A stretch of 64,000 bases of DNA from Spirochaetota bacterium (GCA_017999915.1 JAGNKX010000005.1:186001-250000), one strand, 5' to 3'; positions 17,141 to 26,926 are shown, counted from the stretch's first letter. A program made the numbers and translations. Notes: a model not told the origin generated them from the sequence alone.

Positions 17141-17875
17141 TCATTTCTTCAATCGCGCAGAATGCTTCTTATACTGCCCCAGCAGCGTTTCCCTGTCCCT
17201 GGGCCTGCCATGGGAGGGATGGAACAATCGGCACCCTGTGTCGAGCAGAATCTTCCAGCTTTTAATCATCAGATCCGCATCGGCAGCCCAGGGGGGGTAG
17301 ACCGAGCCGGGGAACACGCCGAAAAGGGCGTCCCCCACTATGGCGATCTCATCATCCACTATCACACTCTGTGAGCCAACCGTATGGCCCGGCGTGGGCA
17401 GAATGCAAGCGTCAAAGCCGAATTCGCCCAGATCGCAGCGGCCCTGAACGGCGATGTCCCATCGCAATGGGTTGAAGGTCATTCCATTCAATATGCTTTC
17501 GCCATGGGCAAGCCTGTAGAGCCATCGCGTCACAGGAAAAGCCCCGTCAAGGGGCGCGTTCCTTCCCGATTCCAGCAGGGCCGCCTCCCTCTCATGGACG
17601 ATGATCTTCACCCCGTATTTCTCCCTGATCCTGGCGGCATTCCCGACATGGTCAAAGTGAACATGGGTCAGTATCAGCGCCGACAGATTTTCGGCCGTGA
17701 CTGAAAGGGCATAAAGCCGCTTTTCGAGGCGCTGGAGATTATGCGCCGTGCCCGTATCGACCAGTATAAAGCGGCCGTTTTTCGATATTAAAAAGACATT
17801 GCTCCGCCCGCCGATGACGCGGCGGATTGTCGTTCCCTTCCCGGTCTGCCACCTGTTCATTTTCCCCGCCGCCAT
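17141..17875 (-). CDS. MBL-fold metallo-hydrolase
   Basis: A 244-residue metallo-beta-lactamase-fold protein. The metal motif THVHFDHVG is near residue 70, followed by TPGHTVGSQ, VGDALFG and a late SHGRPR, giving the histidine and aspartate ligands of a two-metal site. Family members include glyoxalase II, lactonases and many unassigned hydrolases; nothing here fixes the substrate. No signal peptide. It is six bases downstream of a CPBP-family protease gene in the same direction, so the two are probably one operon. Confidence 0.85.
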   Translation of the reverse strand: MAAGKMNRWQTGKGTTIRRVIGGRSNVFLISKNGRFILVDTGTAHNLQRLEKRLYALSVTAENLSALILTHVHFDHVGNAARIREKYGVKIIVHEREAALLESGRNAPLDGAFPVTRWLYRLAHGESILNGMTFNPLRWDIAVQGRCDLGEFGFDACILPTPGHTVGSQSVIVDDEIAIVGDALFGVFPGSVYPPWAADADLMIKSWKILLDTGCRLFHPSHGRPRDRETLLGQYKKHSARLKK

Positions 17876-17881
17876 CCGCGC

Positions 17882-18598
17882 CTATTGCTTCATCAGTCCC
17901 AGCGAAAGGAGCACGAAGACCGGCCCGTTATACAATCCATGGATGAAGATGCCGGTGAGGCTGTTCCGCGTCTTGTGAAACACATAGGGGATAATGATGA
18001 TAGCAGGGACGACCATGATCATCAGGTCCAGTCCGAAGGGAAGGTGGAAGACCAGCCACAGGAGCGAACAGAGGGCCCAGGTATGATTTCCGGAAAGTCT
18101 CGCCTGTATGTATCCGCGCCACAGCAGCTCTTCCCCTGCTATATTAAAGAAGAACATTGGCAGCCAGGCCAGCAGCAGCAGCTTTTCAGCTCCCTGGAAC
18201 GGTTTAAATTCCATGAACCATGGCATTGTTGATAACGGCCGCAGGCCGAAATATTTATTCAACAGGGCGGATACGCCGAAGATCATTCCGGTGAAAATGA
18301 AAACCAGCAGAAGACCCGCGATCGAATAGGCCCAGTCTTTTTTTGAAAAGGATTTGAGATGCAAAGCCTTCACTATCTCTTTCGGAGCGGAGTTCCCTTC
18401 GAGTCTTACCAATGCGACGGCGCAGACAAACAGCGGGACAAACAGGGCATATCCCGTGATGAACCAGTACAGGGCGGGATTGATGGAAAAAGTGTATTTT
18501 AAAAAAGGCAGTAATGTCAAAAGGAGCAGAAAAAAATAAACCATGAAGGCCAGGAAAATATACATTCCCTTCATGACGCTGACCCGGTATTCCGGCAT
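17882..18598 (-). CDS. CPBP-family intramembrane glutamic protease
   Basis: A 238-residue membrane protein with the CPBP (Abi/CAAX protease-like) motifs: EELLWRGYIQARL, holding the paired glutamates and arginine, then LLWLVFHLPFG, then IFIHGLYN. Several hydrophobic segments surround them. Such proteins cleave within the membrane or serve in bacteriocin immunity and protein processing; the target here is unknown. AAGGAG lies eight bases before the start. Followed by the MBL-fold gene. Confidence 0.85.
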   Translation of the reverse strand: MPEYRVSVMKGMYIFLAFMVYFFLLLLTLLPFLKYTFSINPALYWFITGYALFVPLFVCAVALVRLEGNSAPKEIVKALHLKSFSKKDWAYSIAGLLLVFIFTGMIFGVSALLNKYFGLRPLSTMPWFMEFKPFQGAEKLLLLAWLPMFFFNIAGEELLWRGYIQARLSGNHTWALCSLLWLVFHLPFGLDLMIMVVPAIIIIPYVFHKTRNSLTGIFIHGLYNGPVFVLLSLGLMKQ

Positions 18599-18664
18599 AG
18601 GGCGATCTCCTTTACATAATAGGGCCCGAAGCTTACCGTAACGCCGTCAACGGCCGCTGCCGGA

Positions 18665-19729
18665 TCACTTCTTCGCGGCGGCCGCCGCCTCCAGCATGAG
18701 CCTCCGGAGAAGGAGGATCTTCTCCTCAAGGTTCTTCCTGGTGATGCGCATGCAGATATCGGTGTCCCCCTCGGCCTTTTTGTTGTACATGGCGTCGATC
18801 ATCATGTCCGCCACGAAGGGGTAGTAGTGGTTCGGATCGTTGAAGTACTTCAGCTCGTCCCTCGAGAGGGTGTTGGGGAACATGAAATGATAGCACTCGC
18901 CATTGACCTCGACGACCTCCCTGATCCACCGCTCGTATTCGTCCAGCAGGTTGTGGCGGACGATCTCCACGAGGAGCTGCTGTATGACCGGCGTGGTGAA
19001 GGAGACGATGACGGCGCCGGGGTTGTCGTCGCGGATCGACTGCAGAATTGATCTATAGCTCTCGTTGTACTTGTAATTGTTGAACGAATAGGGAAAGGGC
19101 GAATTGAGGGCGTGCTGCAGCAGCGCCGCGATGTTGGCTTTCGCCTCCTCCGGGTTCAGTTGGGTCGTGCGCTTGACATTGTTCCGGTCGTAGTACACGT
19201 GGCGGTTGCTGCCGGCATTGATGAAATTCTTCCTGGAGAACTTGAGGGTGTCCAGGCTGATCAGCGTCTTGACCCGGTACAGGGGGCTGTTAGTGTCCTC
19301 GAAGATCTTTTCCGGGTCGAAGGGAGGCGGGCCGAGGGTGCTGGCCAGGAGGAAATCGAACCCGATAAAGATGTATTTAAAGGGTTTGCCGTTTCGCTTC
19401 CTCGCGTAGGCGATATAGGGTTTGAATTCCAGGGGCTGCAGCGCGTTGATGGCGTAATTGTACACCCTGATCCCCCTGAATGAGTGCTGGTCCAGGTTGG
19501 TGCTCGTGCTGCTGCCCACGATGATGCCGTCGTAGTCGAAGTCGTGGTAGGTTATGTAGTTCGTCTTCTGCTGGCGCTCGTTGAAGTCCTCCTGCTTCTG
19601 GTTGAACCGGTGGGAGGTGTTGCAGTACCAGAGCGGGTCCATGAAGCCGTTAATGCCGGCCACGATGCCCGGTATCACGAGGGAGAGGAGCAGCGTCAGT
19701 ATGATCCATTTCGTATAGGGTGTCTTCAT
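18665..19729 (-). CDS. SGNH-hydrolase-like partner of MBOAT acyltransferase
   Basis: 354 residues with one N-terminal membrane segment (WIILTLLLSLVIPGIVAGI) and a periplasmic domain. IIVGSSTSTNLD (70-80) looks like the GSS/GxS nucleophile block used by DltD- and SGNH-type proteins, and FNDPNHYYPF near the C-terminus looks like the Asp-x-x-His block. I do not recognise a named family, so the call rests on these motifs and on the MBOAT gene five bases upstream. It would pass the acyl group to an envelope polymer. The start at 19729 lies just past the MBOAT stop; the longer frame to 20071 overlaps the MBOAT gene out of frame and is rejected. Confidence 0.72.
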   Translation of the reverse strand: MKTPYTKWIILTLLLSLVIPGIVAGINGFMDPLWYCNTSHRFNQKQEDFNERQQKTNYITYHDFDYDGIIVGSSTSTNLDQHSFRGIRVYNYAINALQPLEFKPYIAYARKRNGKPFKYIFIGFDFLLASTLGPPPFDPEKIFEDTNSPLYRVKTLISLDTLKFSRKNFINAGSNRHVYYDRNNVKRTTQLNPEEAKANIAALLQHALNSPFPYSFNNYKYNESYRSILQSIRDDNPGAVIVSFTTPVIQQLLVEIVRHNLLDEYERWIREVVEVNGECYHFMFPNTLSRDELKYFNDPNHYYPFVADMMIDAMYNKKAEGDTDICMRITRKNLEEKILLLRRLMLEAAAAAKK

Positions 19730-19734
19730 GGTCC

Positions 19735-21195
19735 TCAAAAGTTCGCGTAAATGAATTGGCTCACCTGGGTCAGGTGGATGATGCTGATCCCGAAGAGCAG
19801 CGCCGTGTACAGGGCCCATTTCAGGTTCGGCTTGAGCCGCTCCGACAGCTCGATGGAATTCTTCGTAAAGAAAATGATCGTTCCGGACGCTATGATCAGG
19901 AATATGTAATAGTATTGCTTGTCGCCGAGCTGCCCCAGCCACGGCCCGAACTGGATTCCCAGCGACCTCAGGAACCCGCATTTCTCGAATGACGCCGGCA
20001 GTATCACTCCGTCGAGGCCGATCATGCCGCCCAGGACCTTCAGCGCGGCCTTGACCGAGGTGGCCCGCCACATGATGGCCGTGAAGTTCCAGTACATGAA
20101 GGTAAGGAACCAGGCCAGGAACCAGTGCATGCCCAGGCCGGTCTTTCTCCAGGCGCGGTGTATTATGAGGCCCAGTCCGTTGAGCGCCCCCCAGAGGACA
20201 TAGTTCCAGGTGGGGCCGTGCCAGAAACCGCTGATGATGAAGGTTATCACGAGGTTAACATAGGTCCGGAACTCGCCATTGCGGTTTCCGCCCAGGGGGA
20301 TGTAGATATACTCCCTGAGAAACCTTCCCAGGGTGATGTGCCACCGCCGCCACAGTTCCTGGAAGCTCAGGGACTTGTAGGGCGAGAGAAAGTTGTCCGG
20401 CACGCGAATATTGAACAGGAGCCCCGCGCCGATGGCAATGTCGGTATAGCCGCTGAAGTCGAAATAGATCTGGAAACAGAAGGAAAGGGCCGTAAACCAG
20501 GCCTCCAGCAGGGGAAGCACCGGCGCGACGTCGAAGCCCTGGGTGGCCCACACGCCGAGGTTGTCGGCCAGGACCAGCTTCTTGAAGAATCCCAGGGCTA
20601 TCAGGAAGAGACCCCGGGCGAAATTCTCGGGATTGAACCTCGATTTCTCCCGGTCCATGAACTGCGGCACCATCTCGAACTGGAGCGCGATGGGTCCCTG
20701 GCTGACCTTCGGGAAGAACGAAACGAAGAGGGCGTAGGGAATGAATGGGTTTTTGCCGATCCTTCCGCGGTAGGTGTCCACCAGGAAGGCCACCTGGGAC
20801 AGGGTGTAATAGCTGATGCCCAATGGCACGGCGATCTTCAGGAGGCCGATGCCCGACCCGAGGACCATATTCACGTTCTGGATGAGAAAATCGCTGTACT
20901 TCAGGTAGCCGAGGAGCCCCACGTTGAGGCATATTCCCACGGCAACGATGGCCTTTTTCGGGATCCTGATAAGGAAGCCGGCCGGGTTCGTCATTGCCCT
21001 GGCTATGTAAAAGTTCGCCACGATGGAGAGCAGGAGTAGCGGCAGGTAGATGACGTTCCAGAGTCCGTAAAAGCAGAGGCTCGCCCCAAGAAGAAATATC
21101 CTGCCCGCATCGGTATATCCGCTGCGATTAATAATAAAATACACCGCGATAACCGGCGGCAGGAAGAGGAATATGTACTCGAAATAACCGAACAT
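19735..21195 (-). CDS. MBOAT family O-acyltransferase, second copy
   Basis: 486 residues, polytopic. Landmarks in order: LGISYYTLSQVAFLVDTYRG, FDFSGYTDIAIGAGLLF, QELWRRWHITLGRFLREYIYIPLGGNR and ISGFWHGPTWNYVLWG. Both MBOAT histidines are present. It is clearly diverged from the copy at 8576-10033, so this is not a recent duplication. Its SGNH-like partner follows directly. The polymer it acylates is unknown. Confidence 0.92.
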   Translation of the reverse strand: MFGYFEYIFLFLPPVIAVYFIINRSGYTDAGRIFLLGASLCFYGLWNVIYLPLLLLSIVANFYIARAMTNPAGFLIRIPKKAIVAVGICLNVGLLGYLKYSDFLIQNVNMVLGSGIGLLKIAVPLGISYYTLSQVAFLVDTYRGRIGKNPFIPYALFVSFFPKVSQGPIALQFEMVPQFMDREKSRFNPENFARGLFLIALGFFKKLVLADNLGVWATQGFDVAPVLPLLEAWFTALSFCFQIYFDFSGYTDIAIGAGLLFNIRVPDNFLSPYKSLSFQELWRRWHITLGRFLREYIYIPLGGNRNGEFRTYVNLVITFIISGFWHGPTWNYVLWGALNGLGLIIHRAWRKTGLGMHWFLAWFLTFMYWNFTAIMWRATSVKAALKVLGGMIGLDGVILPASFEKCGFLRSLGIQFGPWLGQLGDKQYYYIFLIIASGTIIFFTKNSIELSERLKPNLKWALYTALLFGISIIHLTQVSQFIYANF

Positions 21196-21365
21196 TGCAA
21201 TACTATTGAATTCTTAAAATGATGAGCCTTTAAAAAACATGGTTGGTACATCTACATTTTGCGCATTAATAAGGCAAGTAAAATATTTATTTTGGATGGA
21301 TATCAGTTCTGGTAGCAGTCATAAATTAGGGGGCATGGGCCATCCCGCTCGTCCGCCTCGTATAA

Positions 21366-21507
21366 GCAGAGCCAAATGCGACATCCTGTCGCGGCTCTGC
21401 ACTCGGCCCTCCTGGCCAGCGCACCATGTTGACTCGGCGGAATCGGCGACATCCATGTCGCTGCTACTGCTAGGATGGCAGGAGTGTCGCGGAGGGCATG
21501 GATGCCC
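21366..21507. repeat. Cluster of hairpin-forming repeats
   Basis: GCAGAGCC (21366-21373) pairs with GGCTCTGC (21393-21400) and encloses GCGACA-TCC-TGTCGC (21378-21392). A related hairpin GCGACAT-CC-ATGTCGC is at 21446-21461 and GGGCAT-GG-ATGCCC at 21494-21507. They lie in the 449-base gap between the leftward MBOAT and rightward helicase genes. No gene is seen in the gap. Confidence 0.6.
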
Positions 21508-21644
21508 GTGAGCGACCTCGCCGGGATGGCTCCATACCCCAAAAAAGATACTGCACCCATCATTTCTTATGAGATTAAAATATTCTTGCCTTGATCTCTT
21601 TTTTTTATTAACACAGGATAGTCTTATCCGTTATACTCTTTATA

Positions 21645-24600
21645 ATGGAAGCTGACGAGGTGATGATAACCATGGATAATGCTCTGGAGTTGTTCCATCC
21701 CCTGGTGGCCCGCTGGTTCAGGGAGACACTGGGTGAGCCGACGGGGATCCAGACTCAGGCGTGGACGGAGATCGCCGCCGGGTCCCATGTCCTCGCCACC
21801 GCTCCCACGGGAAGCGGCAAGACACTGGCCGCCTTTCTCTGGGCCCTGAACCAGCTTGCGGCAGGAGCCTGGCAGGGCGGAGCGCCGCGCGTGCTCTACA
21901 TCTCTCCCCACAAGGCCCTCAACAACGACATCAGGAAAAACCTGACGATCCCGCTGGAAGGCCTCAGGGAGCACTTCGGGAAAAACGGCGCGGTCCTTCC
22001 GCCCATCGGGGTGATGACACGGAGCGGCGACACGCCCCCGGAGGAGCGGCGCCTCCTGTACCGGCACCCGCCGGAGATCCTCATTACCACGCCGGAAAGC
22101 CTGAACATCATGGTCACCAGCGGCAGCGGCAGGGCTCTCTTCCGGGGGATCACGACGGTCATACTGGACGAGATCCACGCCCTGGCAGGCACGAAGCGGG
22201 GCACCCACCTCATGACCGCGGTGGAGCGCCTTACCCTCATAAGCGGAGAGTTCCAGCGCATAGCTCTTTCGGCCACGGTGCGCCCCCTGGAGACCGTGGC
22301 TGATTTCATCGGCGGCTTCCGGCTGGTATCCGGAGCGACCGGCCCCCGCTACGAGAAGCGCCCTGTCACGATACTCCGCGCCGAGGACACGAAGTCCTAC
22401 GCGCTCTCCATCGAATACCCGGAGCGGCCCGGGGACGACGGCGAGGATGACACCTGGTGGCAGGTCCTTTCGCGCCGCATGAAGGAAACGATCAGGGGCA
22501 ACCGGTCGACGCTTTTCTTCGCCAACAGCCGCAGGGTGGCGGAAAAGATGGCGCGCTACCTGAACGAGGACGAAGGGGAGATCATCGCCTATTCGCATCA
22601 CGGGTCCATCGCCCGCGAGATACGCCTCGAGGTGGAGGAGCGGATGAAGCGGGGCGAGCTGAAGGCCATCGTGGCGACGAGCTCACTGGAGCTCGGCATC
22701 GATATCGGCGACCTCGACGAGGTCATCCTGGTGCAGACGCCCTTCTCCATATCCTCATGCCTCCAGCGCCTCGGACGGGCCGGCCACGGCGTGGGCGAAA
22801 GGAGCGCGGGGAGGATCTTCCCCACCCACGGCATGGACCTCCTCACGGCCGCGGTCATGGCCCGGTGCGTCGACGAGCGCGGGATAGAGCCGGTGCGGCC
22901 GGTAGAATGCCCCCTGGATATCCTGGCGCAGGTCATCGTGTCGATGACCGCGGCCGAGACATGGAACATCGACGACCTGTATAATTTTCTGAAAACCTGC
23001 CATCCCTATCATAACCTTTCGCGGAATCAGTACGGCCTCGTCCTGGAGATGCTCGCCGGAAGATACGCCGACAGCAGGCTGAAGGAGCTGTCCCAACGCG
23101 TCTCCATCGACCGCCTCGACAACACGGTCGCCGCCCGCGCCGGCGCGGCCTATATCATATACACCTCCGGCGGCACCATCCCGGACCGGGGCTATTACGA
23201 CATGCGCGTCCAGGGCGCGGGCTCGAAGATCGGCGAGCTCGACGAGGAGTTCGTGTGGGAGCGGAAGATCGGCGACACCTTCACCCTGGGAACCCAGGGC
23301 TGGCGCATCCAGAACATAACGCACAACGACGTGGAGGTGGTCCCCCTCCGGGGAACGGCGGGAATGCTCCCCTTCTGGAAGGCCGAGGAGCGGGACCGCG
23401 ACTTCTACTACTCCGAAAAGATCCTGTCCTTCCTGAAAGAGGCGGACGAGGGCCTTGGCGACCCCGAAGGCTTCATTGACCGCCTCCGGCACGTATATTC
23501 TATGGACGAAAACGCGGCCGCTTCCCTGGCGGATTTTCTCCAGCGCCAGAAAGCGGCCTCCGGCGGGAAGCTGCCCCACCGGGGCCGCGTCGTGATCGAG
23601 CATTACCACGACGGGAGCGGCGCATCGGACAGCACGGAAACGGTCCTTCACACCTTCTGGGGCGGCCGCGTGAACCGCCCCTATGCCATGGCCCTGGCCG
23701 CCGCCTGGGAGGAGCGCTATCACACGCCCCTGGAGATATTCGTCAGCGACGCCAATATCCTTCTCATACTCACCGGCGATGTTTCAATCAGGGAGGCGCT
23801 GAGCCTGGTCACGGCGGAAAACCTGGAGGAGCTGCTGAGGAAGCGCATGGAAAGCTCCGGCTTCTTCGGCGCGCGGTTCAGGATAAACGCGGCCCGGGCC
23901 CTCCTCCTTCCGCGGGCCACATTTAAGAAGAGGTATCCCCTCTGGCTGAACAGGCTCAGGTCGCGGAAGCTCCTGGAGACGGTCATGGCCTATCCGGACT
24001 TCCCCATCCTCCTCGAGACATGGCGGGAATGCCTCCAGGACGACTTCGACCTGGAGAGCCTTAAAATCCTCCTCGACGAGGCGGCCGCTGGACGGATCGA
24101 GTTCACGGAGACGACCAACAGCGCGCCTTCCCCCTTCTGCGGCAGCCTCATCTGGCGTCAGACCAACAAGTACATGTACCAGGACGACGCCCCGGAGGGC
24201 CGCGGTCAGTCGAACCTGAGCCAGGCGATACTGGACGAGGTCCTTCACTCGTCGCGGCTCCGGCCCCGGATACCGGCGCGCCTCGCGGCCGACCTGGAGA
24301 GCAGGCTCCAGCGCCTCAGGGCCGGGTACGCGCCGTCGAGTCCGGCGGAGCTCCTGGATTGGCTCAAGGAGCGTCTCCTCATTCCCCTTGACGAGTGGGA
24401 CAGGCTGGCGGCGGCGTGCCGGCGGGATTCTCCCGATTTCCCTGCGGAGCTCCCGCCTGCAATATCAGAAAAAATCTCTACTATTATACTTCCGGGAAGC
24501 ACCGTCACCCACCGGGCGGCCCTTGAGAACGTCCCCCTCATCCGCAGCCTCTTCGGCATGGCCGATGACGGCGGCGCCATATCCCCTGGGGCCGGCACCT

Positions 24601-26081
24601 CAGCCGTTGAAAGCGAAATGGACAGGGCTGACTTCCTGGCCCAGTGGCTCTCCTACTACGGGCCCCTCAGGCGGGAGCGGATAACGGAATCCCTCGGCAT
24701 ACGGGGAGGCGACCTGGAGGACCTCCTGGAGCGCCTCGCGGAGGAGCGGCGCATCATAGTCGACGCGATCATTGAAGGGAGCGACTCGGAGGAAGTCTGC
24801 TATACCGACAACCTGGAGCGCCTTCTCAGGATGGCGCGTCAGGACCGCCAGCCATCCTTTAAAGCCCTCGGTCCGGAATACCTGCAGCTCTTCCTGGCGT
24901 CCCACCAGGGCGCTGCGCGGCCGGGCGAGACCATGGAAGATATGCAGAAGCGGATGGAGAAGCTCTTCGGTTACCCGGCGCCGGCGCACCTCTGGGAGGA
25001 AGCGATCCTGCCGGCGCGGATGAGGGATTACCGGACGGAATGGCTCGACTCCCTGCTCCATACCACCCCGCTGAAATGGGTCGGCGCCGGGAAAAAAACG
25101 GTCACCTTTGTCCTTGAGGACGAGGCGCGGCTCTTCATCGAGCCGGGCCGGAAAGAGATCGAGCGGGCATTGCGGATATTCCCGGACCGGCGAGGCCGCT
25201 ACAATCTTTTCGACATAGCGGGCCACATGTCGGCGAATACCGGGGAAGCGGCCCGGGTCCTCTGGGAGCTCGCCTGGAAGGGAACGGTCGTCAACGACTC
25301 AATGGAAGCCTTGCGCAAGGGAATCCAGAACGACTTCGTGCCGGCCGGCCTGGAGAATGTCCAACCCCTGCGCGTACCGGGACGCCGCGCGGGCATGAGC
25401 AGATGGGCGGCGACCAGACCGGTACAGGAAAGCTGGAGGATGCTGGACACGGAGCAGGCGGAGCTCGACGGGATCGACCGCCAGGAAACGGACCGGGACC
25501 GCGCCCGGTCCCTCTTCGACCGCTACGGCGTCCTCTTCCGCGAGCTCCTGGAGAGCGAGGCCCCGGCCATGCGGTGGAAAAAGATGTTCCCGGTGCTCCG
25601 CCTCATGGAGCTCTCAGGCGAGATCATGAGCGGATATTTTTTCGAGGGAATTCCGGGGGCGCAGTTCATCTCTCCCGAGGCCTTCCGGATTCTCCGGGAG
25701 GGCCTCGACGAAGACCTTCTCTACTGGCTGAACGCCCGGGACCCTGCCTCACTCTGCGGCATCGCCATCGAGGGCCTGAAGGGCACAATGCCTCGGCGGG
25801 CCGTGTTCAACCATATCGTGTGCATTGGGAAACGCATCGTGATGGAACTCCAAAAAAGCGGCAAGGACCTCCGCATCCATATACCGCCGGACCATCCGCG
25901 GCTCCAGGAGGCCCTTGGCATATACAAGGCAATCCTTACCCGCGGATTCAATCCTGTGAATCCTCTTAACGTGGAGAAGATCAACGGCCTTCCAGCCATT
26001 GACAGCGAATACTGCGGCGTGTTGAAGGAATTCGGGTTCAGGCCAAGCTACAAGGCCCTGACGTTATGGAAGACGTACTAA
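21645..26081 (+). CDS. lhr: Lhr-type large superfamily-2 ATP-dependent helicase
   Basis: A 1478-residue protein, the length of full-size bacterial Lhr. The helicase core holds motif I ATAPTGSGKT (51-60), motif II ILDEIHAL, motif III LSATV, and motifs IV-VI in YSHHGSIAREIR, ATSSLELGIDIGDLD and QRLGRAGHG. After the core come winged-helix and Lhr-core domains and a long C-terminal region typical of Lhr. Known Lhr enzymes unwind RNA:DNA hybrids 3'-5' and are linked to DNA repair. Several ATGs (21645, 21663, 21672) could start it; 21645 is kept but MDNALELFHP at 21672 is the first conserved part. It stands alone. Confidence 0.93.
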   Translation: MEADEVMITMDNALELFHPLVARWFRETLGEPTGIQTQAWTEIAAGSHVLATAPTGSGKTLAAFLWALNQLAAGAWQGGAPRVLYISPHKALNNDIRKNLTIPLEGLREHFGKNGAVLPPIGVMTRSGDTPPEERRLLYRHPPEILITTPESLNIMVTSGSGRALFRGITTVILDEIHALAGTKRGTHLMTAVERLTLISGEFQRIALSATVRPLETVADFIGGFRLVSGATGPRYEKRPVTILRAEDTKSYALSIEYPERPGDDGEDDTWWQVLSRRMKETIRGNRSTLFFANSRRVAEKMARYLNEDEGEIIAYSHHGSIAREIRLEVEERMKRGELKAIVATSSLELGIDIGDLDEVILVQTPFSISSCLQRLGRAGHGVGERSAGRIFPTHGMDLLTAAVMARCVDERGIEPVRPVECPLDILAQVIVSMTAAETWNIDDLYNFLKTCHPYHNLSRNQYGLVLEMLAGRYADSRLKELSQRVSIDRLDNTVAARAGAAYIIYTSGGTIPDRGYYDMRVQGAGSKIGELDEEFVWERKIGDTFTLGTQGWRIQNITHNDVEVVPLRGTAGMLPFWKAEERDRDFYYSEKILSFLKEADEGLGDPEGFIDRLRHVYSMDENAAASLADFLQRQKAASGGKLPHRGRVVIEHYHDGSGASDSTETVLHTFWGGRVNRPYAMALAAAWEERYHTPLEIFVSDANILLILTGDVSIREALSLVTAENLEELLRKRMESSGFFGARFRINAARALLLPRATFKKRYPLWLNRLRSRKLLETVMAYPDFPILLETWRECLQDDFDLESLKILLDEAAAGRIEFTETTNSAPSPFCGSLIWRQTNKYMYQDDAPEGRGQSNLSQAILDEVLHSSRLRPRIPARLAADLESRLQRLRAGYAPSSPAELLDWLKERLLIPLDEWDRLAAACRRDSPDFPAELPPAISEKISTIILPGSTVTHRAALENVPLIRSLFGMADDGGAISPGAGTSAVESEMDRADFLAQWLSYYGPLRRERITESLGIRGGDLEDLLERLAEERRIIVDAIIEGSDSEEVCYTDNLERLLRMARQDRQPSFKALGPEYLQLFLASHQGAARPGETMEDMQKRMEKLFGYPAPAHLWEEAILPARMRDYRTEWLDSLLHTTPLKWVGAGKKTVTFVLEDEARLFIEPGRKEIERALRIFPDRRGRYNLFDIAGHMSANTGEAARVLWELAWKGTVVNDSMEALRKGIQNDFVPAGLENVQPLRVPGRRAGMSRWAATRPVQESWRMLDTEQAELDGIDRQETDRDRARSLFDRYGVLFRELLESEAPAMRWKKMFPVLRLMELSGEIMSGYFFEGIPGAQFISPEAFRILREGLDEDLLYWLNARDPASLCGIAIEGLKGTMPRRAVFNHIVCIGKRIVMELQKSGKDLRIHIPPDHPRLQEALGIYKAILTRGFNPVNPLNVEKINGLPAIDSEYCGVLKEFGFRPSYKALTLWKTY

Positions 26082-26129
26082 GCTTATCGCAAAATTGTCA
26101 CCGACGAATTCCTGTTTAATTCGCTTCTA

Positions 26130-26345
26130 TTATCCGCCCCTCATCTTATCGACAAGGCCATCGCTGTCACGCTTTTTTTTCAATATTCCATATACTTCAT
26201 TGAACGGGCTTTTCTGCAAGATACTCTTGACGATAAGGATGCCCTCCTCGACTGGAAAAATGTCAACCTCAGTATCGGGCTTCAGCCCATACTTATCCCT
26301 TATTTTCTTGGGGATTGTTATCCGTCCGCGTTCCATAATTTTCAT
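26130..26345 (-). CDS. AbrB/MazE/SpoVT-type DNA-binding protein
   Basis: A 71-residue protein beginning MERGRITIPKKIRDKYGL (after three residues), the swapped-hairpin AbrB DNA-binding fold, with EVDIFPVEEGILIVKS completing the domain. Such proteins are often antitoxins or local regulators. No toxin gene (PIN, MazF) is next to it: the nitroreductase gene stops two bases before its start, and the convergent helicase gene lies beyond. So it may be an orphan antitoxin or regulator of the nitroreductase operon. ATG 26336 is an alternative start. Confidence 0.8.
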   Translation of the reverse strand: MKIMERGRITIPKKIRDKYGLKPDTEVDIFPVEEGILIVKSILQKSPFNEVYGILKKKRDSDGLVDKMRGG

Positions 26346-26347
26346 TT

Positions 26348-26926
26348 TTATCGCTCCACCTTTGCGTTCATTTTCTCATTGAACGCGTCGACGGCGCAGA
26401 TCGTATCCAGGGGAAGACGGGGCGGCCGCTGCGGCTCCTGGCCCAGCTGCCACTCCGTGAGGGAGCTTGTATCGTCCGATTTTTTTCCCACGATGACCAG
26501 CGTGAGGACCATGTACTCATCGGGGATGCCGAGGGCCTGCCTCACCTTCCCGGGGTCGAAACCGGCGATGGGATGGGCCACCAGGCCGAGCTCCGTGGCG
26601 CGGAGGACCATGGCCGACACGGCCTGGCCCAGGTCGAAGAGATAGAACTCCCTCTCCTTGATGAGACAGTCGTTTTCCCTTTTCGCGAAGGCCGCGACAA
26701 TGGCCGATGCCTTGAAGGTCCACTCGTTTCCCTTGTTCATGCATCCGTGCATCTTCGCCAGGGCCTCCTTTGACCGGGCAAAGACAAAGCGCCACGGCTG
26801 GTTGTTGAAACAGGAGGGCATGAGCTGAGCGGCCGTGGCCATCTCCCTGATGATATCATCGGTTATTTCAACAGGCCCCAGGGCCCGGTAGGCCCGGCGT
26901 TTTTGAATGGCTTCTTGCACGTCCAT
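26348..26926 (-). CDS. Nitroreductase family protein
   Basis: 192 residues with the FMN-dependent nitroreductase pattern: an N-terminal RRAYRALG phosphate-binding segment, AAQLMPSCFNNQPWRFVFA, DLGQAVSAMVLRATELGL and a late VLTLVIVGKK strand. These dimeric flavoproteins reduce nitro compounds, quinones or enones using NAD(P)H; the physiological substrate is not clear. It probably shares a transcript with the AbrB-type gene that begins two bases after its stop. Confidence 0.85.
   Translation of the reverse strand: MDVQEAIQKRRAYRALGPVEITDDIIREMATAAQLMPSCFNNQPWRFVFARSKEALAKMHGCMNKGNEWTFKASAIVAAFAKRENDCLIKEREFYLFDLGQAVSAMVLRATELGLVAHPIAGFDPGKVRQALGIPDEYMVLTLVIVGKKSDDTSSLTEWQLGQEPQRPPRLPLDTICAVDAFNEKMNAKVER

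Noticed and set aside
19729-20071. N-terminal extension of the second SGNH-like gene
   Set aside because: Same reason: it overlaps the MBOAT gene out of frame; MKTPYTKW at 19729 is followed by a proper membrane anchor.
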